45,848 nt of DNA from Capillibacterium thermochitinicola (GCF_013664685.1 NZ_JAAKDE010000005.1:1-45848), one strand, 5' to 3'; numbered from the stretch's first letter, positions 8,719 through 18,728 are shown. A program made the numbers and translations. The notes: a model not told the origin generated them from the sequence alone.

Positions 8719-8752
8719 TTTGTTAATATAAAGGTGCCTGTATGACGTATAG

Positions 8753-10741
8753 TTATCTAATCAGAGGCGCAATCGTCAGCGCCACGATCTCCACCAGTTT
8801 AAAGAGGATGTTTAAGCTGGGACCGGCCGTATCCTTGAAGGGATCGCCGACGGTATCCCCGATGACCGCGGCTTCGTGGGCGGGCGACTTCTTCCCGCCG
8901 AAGTTCCCGGCTTCGATGTATTTTTTCGCGTTATCCCAAGCTCCGCCGGAGTTGGCCAGGAAAAGGGCCATCAACATTCCGGTCAAGAGGGAACCGCCAA
9001 GGACACCGGCCAATGCTTCCTTCCCGAGGGCAAAGCCGACGACGACCGGAGCGAGCAGGGCAATGACACTGGGGAGGGTCATCTCTTTCAACGCCACCCG
9101 GGTGGAGATATCGACGCAGCGGGCATAGTCGGGTTTGGCTTTTCCTTCCCGCAGCCCGGGGATCTCCCGCATCTGCCGACGGACCTCCTCAATCATAAAC
9201 CCGGCCGCCCGTCCGACCGCCTCCAAGGCCTGGGCCGAGAAGAAGAAGGGCATGATCCCGCCGATAAACAACCCGATAATGACCGAGGGGGACAACAAAT
9301 CGATCGCCTCAAGCTGGGCGGCGCTGGCGTAAGCGGCAAACAAGGATAAGGCGGTGAGCGCCGCCGCGGAGATATCGAAGCCCTTGGTCACGGCGGCCAT
9401 GGAGTTGCCAACCGAATCGAGGGTATCGGTGACTTCCCGGACTTCTTCGGGGAGACCGGCCATTTCGGTAATACCGCCGGCATTGTCGGCCACCGGGCCA
9501 TAGGCATCGACGGCAATGGTAATGCCGGAGATGGAAAGCATCGAGACCGCACTTAAAGCCAGCCCGAAGAAACCGCCGAAACGGTGGGCAATCAAGACGG
9601 CACCGGCGGTGATCAGGATCGGCAACACCGTCGATTTCATGCCGATGGCCACACCGTCAATGATGGTGGTGGCGGTACCTGTTTGCGCCGCCGCGGCCAG
9701 CGCACGAACAGGTTGCTTCTCGTCGGAAGTATAGTATTCGGAGGCCAGCCCCACCAGTAACCCGGCAATCGGGCCAACCATGACCGCCCCGAAAAGGGAA
9801 AGGTCATTCAGGTAAAACTTGGTGAAGAAAAATCCGCCCAGTACCGCCAAGGCGCAGGTGACATAGTTCCCGTTGTTGATCGCGCTATACACGTTACTGT
9901 TTTTCCGCATGCGAATGAAGTAGACGCCAAGCACTGAAGCCAGCACCCCGATGGCAAAGAGGAGAACCGGCCCGACAATGGCCTTGGCTCCGTAACGGGC
10001 GGTTAAAGTTGCCCCGAGCGACATGGCGGCCACCATCACTTCCGCTTCGCTTTCAAAAAGGTCGCTGCCCATGCCACAGACATCCCCGACGTTATCCCCG
10101 ACGTTATCGGCGATGACCGCCGGGTTCCGCGGGTCGTCTTCCGGAATTCCTTCTTCCAATTTACCAACGAGATCCGCGCCGACGTCGGCCGCTTTCGTAT
10201 AGATCCCGCCCCCAAAGCGGGCAAACAAAGCCACCAAAGAAGAGCCTAAGCCGTATCCGGTAAGTAATTCCGGCTCGCCAAAGAGGAGATAAAGGACGGA
10301 AATTCCGACCAGGTTCAGACCAACGACGGTCAAACCCATAATTGCACCGGCGGGGAAGGCGATCTGTAAAGCTGCCACGGTTCCATTTTTCGCAGCCTGG
10401 GCCGTCCGGACGTTGGCCAGGGTCGCCGCGTTCATCCCGATAAACCCGGCCAGCAACGAAAGGAAAGCACCGATCAGAAAAGTGACCAGGGTGGGCAGAT
10501 CCAAGGTGAAATAGATGATGGGGAGGGCGATTAACAAGACCCAGGCGACGCTGGTGTATTCCCGACGAATAAAGGCAAAAGCACCGGTGCGGATCGCATG
10601 GCTAATCTCCTGCATCTTTTCGTTACCGGGATCCGCCTTTTTAATCTGACGGTAATAAGACCAGACCACCAGTAAAGTCACAATTCCGACCAGAGGTACA
10701 ACCCAAAACAAATCCGACCATAAATTAGACCAGAAAGACAA
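8753..10741 (-). CDS. hppA: Membrane-bound ion-translocating pyrophosphatase
   Basis: 662 residues with about 16 membrane segments. The hydrolysis centre is plain: [20 protein letters not shown] (residues 177-196) followed by [20 protein letters not shown], and a second Asp/Asn/Lys-rich site near the C-terminus ([17 protein letters not shown]). The enzyme splits cytosolic pyrophosphate and pumps H+ or Na+ out. In [11 protein letters not shown] (445-455) the position that carries Lys in potassium-independent enzymes is Ala, which indicates the potassium-dependent class. H+ versus Na+ specificity cannot be fixed by eye. TTG start with GGAGGT 6 bases upstream. Length is normal. It is monocistronic between a terminator and the tRNA gene; no clear promoter was seen. 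Confidence 0.97.
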   Translation of the reverse strand: MSFWSNLWSDLFWVVPLVGIVTLLVVWSYYRQIKKADPGNEKMQEISHAIRTGAFAFIRREYTSVAWVLLIALPIIYFTLDLPTLVTFLIGAFLSLLAGFIGMNAATLANVRTAQAAKNGTVAALQIAFPAGAIMGLTVVGLNLVGISVLYLLFGEPELLTGYGLGSSLVALFARFGGGIYTKAADVGADLVGKLEEGIPEDDPRNPAVIADNVGDNVGDVCGMGSDLFESEAEVMVAAMSLGATLTARYGAKAIVGPVLLFAIGVLASVLGVYFIRMRKNSNVYSAINNGNYVTCALAVLGGFFFTKFYLNDLSLFGAVMVGPIAGLLVGLASEYYTSDEKQPVRALAAAAQTGTATTIIDGVAIGMKSTVLPILITAGAVLIAHRFGGFFGLALSAVSMLSISGITIAVDAYGPVADNAGGITEMAGLPEEVREVTDTLDSVGNSMAAVTKGFDISAAALTALSLFAAYASAAQLEAIDLLSPSVIIGLFIGGIMPFFFSAQALEAVGRAAGFMIEEVRRQMREIPGLREGKAKPDYARCVDISTRVALKEMTLPSVIALLAPVVVGFALGKEALAGVLGGSLLTGMLMALFLANSGGAWDNAKKYIEAGNFGGKKSPAHEAAVIGDTVGDPFKDTAGPSLNILFKLVEIVALTIAPLIR

Positions 10742-10908
10742 GGTTCCACCTCCAACAGCAAGTAGCTTAGTAGTGTATGAAAGGGCGAAGCGTTCCCGCC
10801 GTTAATGTTTCGTGTTCTTCCGGAAAAACCCTACTGAATTTTAGGTTTCCAATGGGTTAACATTGCAAAAATCGGGTTTTATCTGTAATATGACCAAAAA
10901 AGCGCATA

Positions 10909-10930
10909 AAAAAAACCCCCTTAATGGGGT
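10909..10930 (-). terminator. Rho-independent terminator of the tRNA-Leu gene
   Basis: On the minus strand, ACCCC (10926-10930) pairs with GGGGT (10915-10919), followed by a run of T residues (the A-run left of 10915). It lies about 10 bp after the tRNA 3' end. Confidence 0.8.
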
Positions 10931-10939
10931 GATTTTTCT

Positions 10940-11026
10940 TGGTGCCGAAGGCCGGACTCGAACCGGCACGCTTTTGAGGGCGGTAGATTTTGAGTCTACT
11001 GCGTCTGCCAATTCCGCCACTTCGGC
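10940..11026 (-). tRNA. tRNA-Leu (anticodon CAA), CCA encoded
   Basis: 87 nt on the minus strand. The acceptor GCCGAAG pairs with CTTCGGC, followed by the discriminator A and a genomic CCA. The D arm begins TGGCGGAATTGG. The anticodon stem GTAGA/TCTAC encloses the loop CTCAAAA, so the anticodon is CAA, reading the leucine codon UUG. The long variable arm (CGCCCTCAAAAGCG) is that of a class II tRNA, and the T arm is GCCGGTTCGAGTCCGGC. Confidence 0.97.
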
Positions 11027-11398
11027 ACGGGTTTTAAACATCTTCGACCTTCATTGTAACAAAGAAGGCGGCCGCTGTCAAGGATTTATCATGGTCCAGA
11101 AAACGGTTTTTCGGGAGATCCTTGGGCGAAAGGAACTGGCCGGCTCTTTAAAAAAGGGCGGTAAAAACCGCCCGGAATCAAATGGCATTGTCCAGAGACA
11201 GATTGGCCTTTGGTGCGGTCAAGGCCGGAGAAAGGATGGGTTGGCGAGAAACGAGTTTAATCGGTGGTAAACTCATTTCTTTAGTATTAAGATATTCCGG
11301 TGGCCGGAAAAGGGCCCTCCGCCAAGAGCATAAAATTGAGAAAGGGGATTGAACGAGTAGTTCATTCGTGTTCTTGGCTGTATGGAAGACGGGGGGCG
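11027..11398. other. Intergenic region, no gene supported
   Basis: It holds the yigZ-side terminator at 11150-11173. A 135-codon plus-strand frame crosses the tRNA and is not coding-like. Nothing else was recognised. Confidence 0.6.
11150..11173 (-). terminator. Rho-independent terminator reading leftward
   Basis: GGGCGGT (11156-11162) pairs with ACCGCCC (11167-11173) around an AAAA loop. The A-run 11150-11155 gives a T6 tail on the minus strand. It probably ends the transcript of the YigZ-family gene, about 225 bp downstream of its stop codon. Confidence 0.8.
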
Positions 11399-12007
11399 TC
11401 AGTGCCCCTCCGCCCATTTCACGGCGGACAGTCCCTGCAAAGCGCCGGTTAAAGCGGCACGGTTGCTTTCCGGAACATGGACGGTCAGGCTGACCACCGC
11501 GCCGTACTCCTCCTTGACAAGCTTGCCTTCGTAGGTCTGGAGCAGACGGTTGACGACTGGTAACTGCGGGTACGGCAGCGTCAAGGTCAGTGTGAAGGTG
11601 GGGCGAAAAGGACGCCGCCCGGCGGCGAGGAGTGTTTGTAGGGCGGTGGAATGGTAGGCGTCGATTAAGCCCCGGACACCCAGTTTTTTTCCGCCGAAGT
11701 AGCGGGTGACCACCACCACCGTATTGGTGAGCTCCTGTTGCAGGATGGCGTTGAGAATCGGCCGGCCGGCGGTCCCGGACGGCTCCCCATGGTCGCTATA
11801 GTAGGTGACCGGGTTTTCGCCCAGGCCGATCCGGTAGGCGAAACAGTTGTGGGTGGCCTGGGGATGAACTTCGGTTTTGATCCGGCCAATAAAGGCCTGG
11901 GCTTCGTCGGCATCGGCCACCGGCGCGGCGTGGCCGATGAAGCGTGAACGTTCGATCTTCTGTTCCCACGTCTGTTCCTGGGCGACGGTAAAGTATACTG
12001 GTTCCAT
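11399..12007 (-). CDS. YigZ/IMPACT family protein
   Basis: 202 residues. The N-terminal Impact domain carries SRFIGHAAPV, THNCFAYRIG, YSDHGEPSGTAGRPIL (about residues 70-85) and the hallmark VVVVTRYFGGKKLGVRGLID (97-116). The C-terminal ~70 residues form the small alpha/beta domain (DUF1949 type). Length matches the family. Bacterial members bind ribosomes or nucleic acid and are related to the eukaryotic translation regulator IMPACT; the exact bacterial role is not settled. GAGGTGAA sits 3-10 bases before the ATG. It is a single gene, divergent from the ileS transcription unit. Confidence 0.93.
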   Translation of the reverse strand: MEPVYFTVAQEQTWEQKIERSRFIGHAAPVADADEAQAFIGRIKTEVHPQATHNCFAYRIGLGENPVTYYSDHGEPSGTAGRPILNAILQQELTNTVVVVTRYFGGKKLGVRGLIDAYHSTALQTLLAAGRRPFRPTFTLTLTLPYPQLPVVNRLLQTYEGKLVKEEYGAVVSLTVHVPESNRAALTGALQGLSAVKWAEGH

Positions 12008-12130
12008 CGTTCACCTCATAAAATCCATGTCAAATCCTTAATCCATTATTCCACATTTGGGGGAAAGATTCCTTCGCTTTAAAGCTTGGGAAGACGGCCG
12101 CCGCCGGAGGGGCGGGGCAAAAGGCAAGCA

Positions 12131-12159
12131 TTGACTTTCCAGTAATCTTCGGCTACAAT
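12131..12159 (+). promoter_or_regulatory. Sigma-A promoter of the T-box/ileS transcript
   Basis: TTGACT (12131-12136), 17-base spacer, TACAAT (12154-12159). The start would fall near 12166, just before the leader. Confidence 0.8.
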
Positions 12160-12189
12160 AAAGAATGATCTTTGCGCAACGCAAGCGTT

Positions 12190-12462
12190 TAAGGTAAAAA
12201 CTCAGGATGAAACAGGCGAGGAAAGGACGAGTAATGCCGTAACGGGTAACAGAGAGTCCCCGGGTGGTGGGAAGGGGATAACCACGACCGGCATGAAGAT
12301 CAGCCTGGAGCCTCCGGGCCGAACGGGGAGTAAGTCCGGACGGAAGCCACCGTTAACGGGCAAGAAGTGGGTGGGATCAATGGCCACCGGGCCTTGGTCT
12401 TCACCAAATTGGGTGGTACCACGGTCGATCAAACCGTCCCTTTGCGGACGGTTTTTCTTTTT
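12190..12462 (+). promoter_or_regulatory. T-box leader with isoleucine (AUC) specifier
   Basis: The leader shows the standard T-box order: AGTA (12230-12233) of the Stem I S-turn, AGAGAG-like and GGTGG elements, then GAAG followed by ATC-A at 12299-12301 on the opposite strand of the specifier loop. Next comes the T-box proper TGGGTGGTACCACGG (12410-12424), and a terminator AACCGTCC (12432-12439)/GGACGGTT (12446-12453) with a T tail. Uncharged tRNA-Ile would pair with the specifier and the T-box and hold the antiterminator, so ileS is expressed when charged tRNA-Ile is scarce. The downstream gene and the AUC codon agree. A small stem, GGCCTC/GAGGCC (12493-12507), follows the terminator. Confidence 0.95.
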
Positions 12463-12608
12463 TTAACTATCTTTTCTAAATTTATACAGTTTGGCCTCCG
12501 TGAGGCCGTAGGGCTTGGTTGAACACTTGATTTCGTCTTTTATGTATTGATCGAATCGCCCAGTTTATCTGGGTGAAAAAAGTTTTGCCAGGGAAAGGAG
12601 TTTGACTG

Positions 12609-15600
12609 ATGATGGGTGGAAAGTTTCGAGAAGTCGATGTCAAGAGTCCGGCGCGTCAACGGGAAGAAGCAATTTTGGAACAGTGGTTGGCCCAAGATAT
12701 GGTGAAATTGAGTGTGGATGCGCGGAAGGGCGCACCCTCCTTTATCTTTTACGAGGGCCCGCCGACCGCCAATGGACGGCCCGGCATTCACCATGTCCTC
12801 GCGCGGACGATCAAGGATACGGTCTGCCGTTACAAAACCATGGAAGGTTATCAGGTCAACCGGAAGGCCGGTTGGGACACGCACGGCCTGCCGGTGGAGA
12901 TCGAAGTCGAAAAGAAACTGGGGCTCTCCTCGAAACAGGGGATTGAGGAGTACGGGATCGAGGCCTTTAACCGGGAGTGCCGCGAATCGGTCTTTACCTA
13001 CGAAAAGGAATGGCGGCGGATGACCGAACGGATCGGTTACTGGATCGATCTGGATAATCCCTACATTACCTTGGATAACGATTATATCGAAAGCGTCTGG
13101 TGGATCCTGAAGCAATACTTTGAGGCCGGGCTGATCTACGAAGGGTACAAGATCATGCCGTACTGCAGCCGGTGTGGGACCCCCCTGGCCTCCCACGAGG
13201 TTTCCCTTGGTTATAAGGAAGAAAAGATCAATTCGATCTATGTCCGCATGAAGGTCAAGGGCAAGGAGAACGAGTACTTTCTGGTCTGGACCACGACCCC
13301 CTGGACGCTCCCGTCCAACGTGGCCCTGGCGGTTAATCCGGCCTTCACTTACGTGAAGGCGCGGCGTCCCGGTGACGACGCGGTCTACATTCTGGTCCGC
13401 GAGCGGGTGACGCCGGTCCTGGGGAAAGAGGCGGAGATCCTCGAAGAGGTAAAGGGTGAAGACCTTTTGGGAACCGAGTATGAGCAACTCCTCCCCTTCC
13501 TGAAAGCTGACGACCCGGCCTTCCGCGTTTACGGCGCCGACTTTGTCTCCACCGAGGATGGGACCGGCATCGTCCACATCGCACCGGCCTTTGGTGAAGA
13601 CGACTACCAATTGGGGCGCAAGCATAACCTGCCGGTGTTGCAACCGGTGGATAAGGAGGGCAAATTTACCGCCGAAGTTCCGCTCTGGGCGGGCCGCTTT
13701 GTCCGGGACGCCGACGAGGAGATCACGGACCATTTGAAGGCCGAGGGGAAACTCTTTAAGAAGGAGCGGATCACCCACTCCTACCCCTACTGCTGGCGGT
13801 GTGATACGCCCCTCCTCTACTACGCCCGTCAATCCTGGTATATTGCGGTGACGAAATATAAAGACCGTTTGGTGGCCAACAACAAGAAGATCAAATGGTA
13901 TCCGGAGCATGTGGGGAAAGGCCGTTTCGGCAACTGGCTGGAGAACGTGATTGACTGGTCCCTCTCGCGGGACCGTTACTGGGGGACGCCGCTCAACATC
14001 TGGCGCTGTGAAAGCTGCCGGCGGCTGACGGCGGTCGGCTCCCGGCAGGAACTGGCCGAGCGGGCCTTGGAACCGGTGGACGTGGCGAACCTGGACCTCC
14101 ACCGGCCCTATATCGATGAGGTGCACCTGAAGTGCGAATGCGGCGGGCGGATGACCCGGACGCCGGAGGTCATCGACTGCTGGTTTGATTCGGGTTCGAT
14201 GCCTTATGCCCAGTGGCATTATCCCTTCGAGCATAAGGATGATTTTGACAAGCTGTTCCCGGCCGACTTTATCTGCGAAGGGATCGACCAGACGCGGGGT
14301 TGGTTTTACTCGCTCCTAGCGATCTCCACATTCCTCTTTGACCAGCCGGCCTTCAAGAGTGTGGTCGTGAACGACCTGGTCTTGGACAAGAACGGACAAA
14401 AAATGTCCAAATCCCGGGGGAATACCGTCGACCCCTGGAATCTGTTTGACAAATACGGGGCCGACGCCACCCGCTGGTACCTGCTGGCGGTTTCGCCACC
14501 CTGGATGCCGACACGGTTTGACGAGGAAGGGTTGAAGGAGGTCGCCGCCCGGTTCTTCGGGACCTTGTTGAACGTCTATGCCTTCTTCACCCTCTATGCC
14601 AATATTGACGGGGCCGATCCGGAAAACTACGACGTCCCGGTGGCCGAACGGGAAGAGATCGACCGCTGGCTGGTCTCCCGGTTTAACTCGGTCACCAAGC
14701 AAATTCGGGCTGACATGGCCGAATACGAACTGACCAAAGTGGTCCGGGCCATCCAAAACTTTGTGATTGACGACCTCTCCAACTGGTATGTCCGGCGCAA
14801 CCGCGAACGGTTCTGGGCGCCGGAGATGAACCAGAACAAAAAAGCGGTCTACCGCACCTTATGGGAAGTGCTGGTGGGTGTGGCCAAGTTGATGGCTCCC
14901 TTCGCCCCCTTCCTGGCGGAGGACATCTACGGCAACCTGGTGCGCGGCCCGGCGAAGCAGCCCTCCGTGCACGTGGAGTATTACCCGGCACCCGACGAAA
15001 AGCTGATCGACGTTGAGCTGGAACGGCACATGGGCCTGGTGATTGATCTGGTCTCCCTGGGACGGGCCGCCCGGAACCGGGTGCAGATCAAAGTCCGGCA
15101 GCCCCTGGCTGCGCTCCGGATTGACCGCAAGCACGAAATGCTGTTGAAGCCCATGGAGGATCTGGTGAAAGAGGAGTTGAACGTCAAAGCCATTCACTAC
15201 GTGGAGGCACCCGACGACTATGTGGACTATACAGTGAAGCCCAATTTTGCCGTCCTCGGTCCGAAATACGGTCCTTTGATGAAACAGATCGGCCAGGCTC
15301 TTGCGGCGAGTGCCGCCGTGGACTTGGTGAAAAAGTTGCGGGCCGACGGCCAGCTCACCCTAACGGTGGACGGCAAGACGGTCCAATTGACGGCGGAGGA
15401 TCTGGAGATCCGGACGGCGGACCGGCCTGGTTACGCCATGGAGGCGGACCGGGACAACTATGTCATCCTGGAGACCACCCTGACGCCGGCGCTCGTCCAA
15501 GAAGGGCTGGCCCGGGAGATTGTCTCCAAGGTGCAGAATATGCGGAAAAATGCCCAGTTTGAGTTGACGGACCGGATCCGGATCACCTACTGGGCGGGCC

Positions 15601-15752
15601 CGGAAGTATCCGCCGCCATTGAGGCTTACCAAGCCTATATCCAGGAGGAGACCCTGGCGGTGGCTATCGAAAAGGCGGCCGACCAAAACGGGGACTTGAC
15701 TGAATGGGATATTAACGGGTATCCGGCCGGGTTGAAAGTGGAAAAGATATAA
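12609..15752 (+). CDS. ileS: Isoleucyl-tRNA synthetase, long (type 2) form
   Basis: 1047 residues; charges tRNA-Ile in the cytoplasm. The class I HIGH motif is present as IHHVL in GPPTANGRPGIHHVLAR (about residues 49-65), and KMSKS is in QKMSKSRGNT near residue 598. The editing domain (TTPWTLPSN, then STEDGTGIVHIAPAFGEDD) lies between. GWDTHGLPVE is the family mark. Length over 1000 and these motif variants match the IleRS2 (eukaryote-like) clade, whose members are typically mupirocin-tolerant, rather than the ~930-residue type 1 enzyme. GGAAAGGAG lies 8 bases before the first of two adjacent ATGs. It is under the T-box and ends at a terminator. Confidence 0.97.
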   Translation: MMGGKFREVDVKSPARQREEAILEQWLAQDMVKLSVDARKGAPSFIFYEGPPTANGRPGIHHVLARTIKDTVCRYKTMEGYQVNRKAGWDTHGLPVEIEVEKKLGLSSKQGIEEYGIEAFNRECRESVFTYEKEWRRMTERIGYWIDLDNPYITLDNDYIESVWWILKQYFEAGLIYEGYKIMPYCSRCGTPLASHEVSLGYKEEKINSIYVRMKVKGKENEYFLVWTTTPWTLPSNVALAVNPAFTYVKARRPGDDAVYILVRERVTPVLGKEAEILEEVKGEDLLGTEYEQLLPFLKADDPAFRVYGADFVSTEDGTGIVHIAPAFGEDDYQLGRKHNLPVLQPVDKEGKFTAEVPLWAGRFVRDADEEITDHLKAEGKLFKKERITHSYPYCWRCDTPLLYYARQSWYIAVTKYKDRLVANNKKIKWYPEHVGKGRFGNWLENVIDWSLSRDRYWGTPLNIWRCESCRRLTAVGSRQELAERALEPVDVANLDLHRPYIDEVHLKCECGGRMTRTPEVIDCWFDSGSMPYAQWHYPFEHKDDFDKLFPADFICEGIDQTRGWFYSLLAISTFLFDQPAFKSVVVNDLVLDKNGQKMSKSRGNTVDPWNLFDKYGADATRWYLLAVSPPWMPTRFDEEGLKEVAARFFGTLLNVYAFFTLYANIDGADPENYDVPVAEREEIDRWLVSRFNSVTKQIRADMAEYELTKVVRAIQNFVIDDLSNWYVRRNRERFWAPEMNQNKKAVYRTLWEVLVGVAKLMAPFAPFLAEDIYGNLVRGPAKQPSVHVEYYPAPDEKLIDVELERHMGLVIDLVSLGRAARNRVQIKVRQPLAALRIDRKHEMLLKPMEDLVKEELNVKAIHYVEAPDDYVDYTVKPNFAVLGPKYGPLMKQIGQALAASAAVDLVKKLRADGQLTLTVDGKTVQLTAEDLEIRTADRPGYAMEADRDNYVILETTLTPALVQEGLAREIVSKVQNMRKNAQFELTDRIRITYWAGPEVSAAIEAYQAYIQEETLAVAIEKAADQNGDLTEWDINGYPAGLKVEKI

Positions 15753-15777
15753 GCAACGATGCTTTGGGGACAAGGAA

Positions 15778-15809
15778 GGATCCCTCTGGCGACAGAGAGA
15801 TCCTTTTTT
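15778..15809 (+). terminator. Rho-independent terminator of ileS
   Basis: GGATCCCTCTG (15778-15788) pairs with CAGAGAGATCC (15793-15803) with one mismatch, loop GCGA, then a T6 tail. Confidence 0.9.
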
Positions 15810-15817
15810 GTCCTTGG

Positions 15818-15846
15818 TTGCGTTTTTCGAAAATTGATCCTATAAT
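15818..15846 (+). promoter_or_regulatory. Predicted sigma-A promoter of trkA-trkH
   Basis: TTGCGT (15818-15823), 17 bases, TATAAT (15841-15846), about 75 bp upstream of trkA. The -35 overlaps the end of the ileS terminator tail region. Confidence 0.65.
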
Positions 15847-15923
15847 AAAGAGTATTTCAGAATTTACTAATGGATTTATCCAGGCACACTTAGGGGCAAT
15901 TTACTCTACTGGGGGAAGCGAAA

Positions 15924-17267
15924 ATGCGGATTGTCGTTGTCGGCCTTGGCCGTGTTGGTTATAACATTTCAAAAGCCCTCTCCGAAGAAGGCCATGATGT
16001 GATTATTATCGATAAGGACCCGGAGGTTTTAAAGATTGCGGCGGCCGATCTGGATGTGATGACGGTGGCCGGTAATGGGGCCAGCGCGCGGATTTTGGAA
16101 GCGGTGGATATTAAAAACGTCGATATTATCCTCGCCGTCACTGAAAATGATGAGTTAAACATGATTGCCTGTATGACGGCGAAACAAAGCGGGGTGCCAA
16201 TGACCGTGGCCCGGATCCGCAACCCCGACTATACTTCCTATCATCCTTACATCCTTTCCTATTCCCATTACGGCATCGACCGGATTATCAACCCCGAACA
16301 CTTGGCCGCCCAGGAGATCTTCCGTTTAATTGCCGTGCCGATGGCCACCGATGTCGAGTATTTTTATGATGGGAAACTTAGTCTCGTCGGGCTTAAGGTC
16401 ACCCAGGAGATGGAGATTGCCGGCCAGCGGATCGCCGACCTTAACCTGGACCGGTTTACCATCGTTGCGGTCGCCCGTGAGGGGAAAGCCCTGATCCCGC
16501 GGGGGGAAACCCGCCTCTTACCCAACGATAAAATCTTAGTCCTTGGGGAGACCTTTGGGTTCCAACACTTAAACGGCTTGACCAAAAAGAAAACCCCGGT
16601 GTTCCGGCGGGTGGTGATCGCCGGCGGGGGCTTAATTGCCCAGTATTTTATCCGTCTGTTACTCCAAAAGAAGAAAAGACCGGAGATTGTCGTCCTCGAA
16701 CCCGACCCGGAGCTCTGTGCGGCGCTTGCCGCCGAGTTACCCGGATGTGAAATCATCTGCGCCGATCCGACCAACAAGGAGGCTTTGGAAGAGCAAAATT
16801 TGGGCCCGGATGATGCTTTCGTTTCCCTCCTGGGGAAAGAGAGCAATAATCTGATGGCCAGTCTTCTGGCTCGCAAACTCGGCGTGCAAGAGGTGATCTG
16901 CGAGATTGGCCGGGAGGATTATATCCCCCTGGCCGACACCGTCGGGGTGACGGCGGCCATCACGCCGCGGCTGTTGACTGTAAACACCGTTCTGAAGCTT
17001 GTGCGGAAAAGCAATATTGTCCATATCAACCTCTTGCAATCGGGGGACGCCGAGATCCTGGAGGTGATCCCGGAGCCCAATTCCCCGGTGACCAAAGGGA
17101 AACTACGGGATCTGGGGCTTCCCCCCGGGATACTGATCGGCGCCGTGATCCATGAGGATCAGGTCATCGTACCCCGGGGCGACACCTGGATCCACCCGTC
17201 GGATCATGTGATTGTCTTTGCCCTGAAAAAGCTGGTTCCAGAGGTGGAGAAGCTGTTTTACCACTAA
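15924..17267 (+). CDS. trkA: Trk potassium uptake regulatory subunit TrkA
   Basis: 447 residues with two tandem RCK modules. The first starts MRIVVVGLGRVGYNISKALS with an acidic DKDP end of strand 2, the NAD(H)-binding Rossmann pattern. The second starts about residue 229 with VVIAGGGLIAQYFIRLLL. Each is followed by a TrkA-C domain (around 150-215 and 365-445). The protein is a cytoplasmic ring that gates the TrkH channel in response to nucleotides. GGGGGAAG lies upstream of the ATG. trkH follows after 18 bp. Confidence 0.97.
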   Translation: MRIVVVGLGRVGYNISKALSEEGHDVIIIDKDPEVLKIAAADLDVMTVAGNGASARILEAVDIKNVDIILAVTENDELNMIACMTAKQSGVPMTVARIRNPDYTSYHPYILSYSHYGIDRIINPEHLAAQEIFRLIAVPMATDVEYFYDGKLSLVGLKVTQEMEIAGQRIADLNLDRFTIVAVAREGKALIPRGETRLLPNDKILVLGETFGFQHLNGLTKKKTPVFRRVVIAGGGLIAQYFIRLLLQKKKRPEIVVLEPDPELCAALAAELPGCEIICADPTNKEALEEQNLGPDDAFVSLLGKESNNLMASLLARKLGVQEVICEIGREDYIPLADTVGVTAAITPRLLTVNTVLKLVRKSNIVHINLLQSGDAEILEVIPEPNSPVTKGKLRDLGLPPGILIGAVIHEDQVIVPRGDTWIHPSDHVIVFALKKLVPEVEKLFYH

Positions 17268-17285
17268 TAAGGAGCAGGATAAAAA

Positions 17286-18728
17286 ATGAGGTTGCGGTTG
17301 GTTCTAAACCGGGTGGGCAAAATCCTAATCTTACTGGCGATGGTAATGTTTATCCCTTTGGGAGTCGCCCTTTTCTACCGGGGAAGCGATGCCTCGGCTT
17401 TCGTGTATAGCATTGGCGTTACTTTACTGGCCGGGGGATTACTGGCTTTAATCAAACCGGAGGGGGATTTCCGGCGGCGGGAAGGGTTGGCGGTGGTCGG
17501 CCTTGGCTGGCTCCTGGTGACCGCCTTTGGCGCCCTGCCTTACCTTTGGTCGGGAACGACCCTAACCTATACCGACGCTTTTTTTGAAACGATGTCCGGG
17601 TTTACTACAACCGGCGCTACGGTTTTAGCAAATGTGGAGGGGACCGCCCGGGGAATTCTCTTCTGGCGAAGTCTAACCAACTGGCTGGGCGGGATGGGCA
17701 TCATTGTCCTTTCCTTAGCCCTTTTTCCCGCTTTACGGCAAGGGGTTTTTCTCTACGAGGCGGAAGTACCCAGTCCCTTCCCGGACAAAGTAGTGCCCCG
17801 CCTGCGGACAACCTCGGTTGTCCTTTGGTTGATTTATAGCGGGTTCACTCTTCTGGAGACCATTATCCTCCGCTTGGCGGGGATGTCATGGTATGAAGGG
17901 GTGACCCATGCGATGGCCACGCTCGCCACCGGCGGCTATTCCACCCGGAACATTAGTGTGGAGGCCTTCCATAGTTGGCCGATCGAGCTGATTTTTATTG
18001 TTTTCATGTTTTTAGCCGGACTTAATTTTTCCCTTTACTACCGGATCCTGAAGAAAAGAACGCTAAAACCGTTCTGGCAAAGCACAGAAGTTAGAGTTTT
18101 TTGCGGGGTGATTCTGGTCGCCTCCCTTTTGATCACTATAGTGTTAGCCGGCCAGTATAGTCTCCCTTGGGTGGAAGCCGGCCGCCGGGCCCTCTTTCAG
18201 GTTGTTTCGGTCATTACCACCACCGGGTTTTCCAGCGACAATTTCGACCAGTGGCCGGATATGGCTCGTGTTGTCCTCCTGGTGCTGATGTTTTTTGGCG
18301 GGTGTACCGGCTCAACGACGGGCGCGATCAAAATTGGGCGGTTGGTGGCCCTCTTCCGGTATTTCCGCCGGCAAGTAACCAGGGCTTATAACCCGCGACA
18401 AGTGATCCCCACCAAACTGGACGGGGTTGCTTTGCCGGCGACGGCCATTCACAGTATGGCGGCCTTCTTCTTTATTTACCTCACCCTTTTTGCTTTCGGG
18501 ACTTTATGGGTCGCCGCTACCGGGGTTGATTTAATTACGGCCGTAAGCGCCGCCGCCTCCTGTCTCGGCAATATCGGCCCGGGGTTGGGAGCGGTCGTGG
18601 GGCCCTTGGGGAACTACGGGAGTTTGCACCCCTTGGCCAAATGGGGGTTAAGCCTGCTAATGTTGGCGGGAAGGTTGGAAATCCTGCCGCTCTTCGTGTT
18701 AATTTGCCCCCGTTTTTGGCATAAATAA
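17286..18728 (+). CDS. trkH: Trk potassium uptake membrane subunit TrkH
   Basis: 480 residues, about 10-12 membrane segments. The four pore-loop repeats of the Trk/Ktr/HKT family are visible: MSGFTTTGATVL (about 102), TLATGGYSTRN (about 211), VISTTTGF-like VVSVITTTGFSSDNF (about 305) and ASCLGNIGPGLG (about 418). Each repeat keeps the filter glycine. The protein is the channel-like K+ pore that works with TrkA. It starts 18 bp after trkA with AAGGAG upstream. Length is normal. Confidence 0.96.
   Translation: MRLRLVLNRVGKILILLAMVMFIPLGVALFYRGSDASAFVYSIGVTLLAGGLLALIKPEGDFRRREGLAVVGLGWLLVTAFGALPYLWSGTTLTYTDAFFETMSGFTTTGATVLANVEGTARGILFWRSLTNWLGGMGIIVLSLALFPALRQGVFLYEAEVPSPFPDKVVPRLRTTSVVLWLIYSGFTLLETIILRLAGMSWYEGVTHAMATLATGGYSTRNISVEAFHSWPIELIFIVFMFLAGLNFSLYYRILKKRTLKPFWQSTEVRVFCGVILVASLLITIVLAGQYSLPWVEAGRRALFQVVSVITTTGFSSDNFDQWPDMARVVLLVLMFFGGCTGSTTGAIKIGRLVALFRYFRRQVTRAYNPRQVIPTKLDGVALPATAIHSMAAFFFIYLTLFAFGTLWVAATGVDLITAVSAAASCLGNIGPGLGAVVGPLGNYGSLHPLAKWGLSLLMLAGRLEILPLFVLICPRFWHK

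Noticed and set aside
10863-11270. 135-codon plus-strand frame
   Set aside because: It runs through the tRNA-Leu gene on the other strand and the terminator at 11150; not coding-like.
12540-14234. Long minus-strand open frame (564 codons) opposite ileS
   Set aside because: It is antisense to a highly conserved synthetase and its translation shows no domain; GC-rich codon bias creates such shadows.
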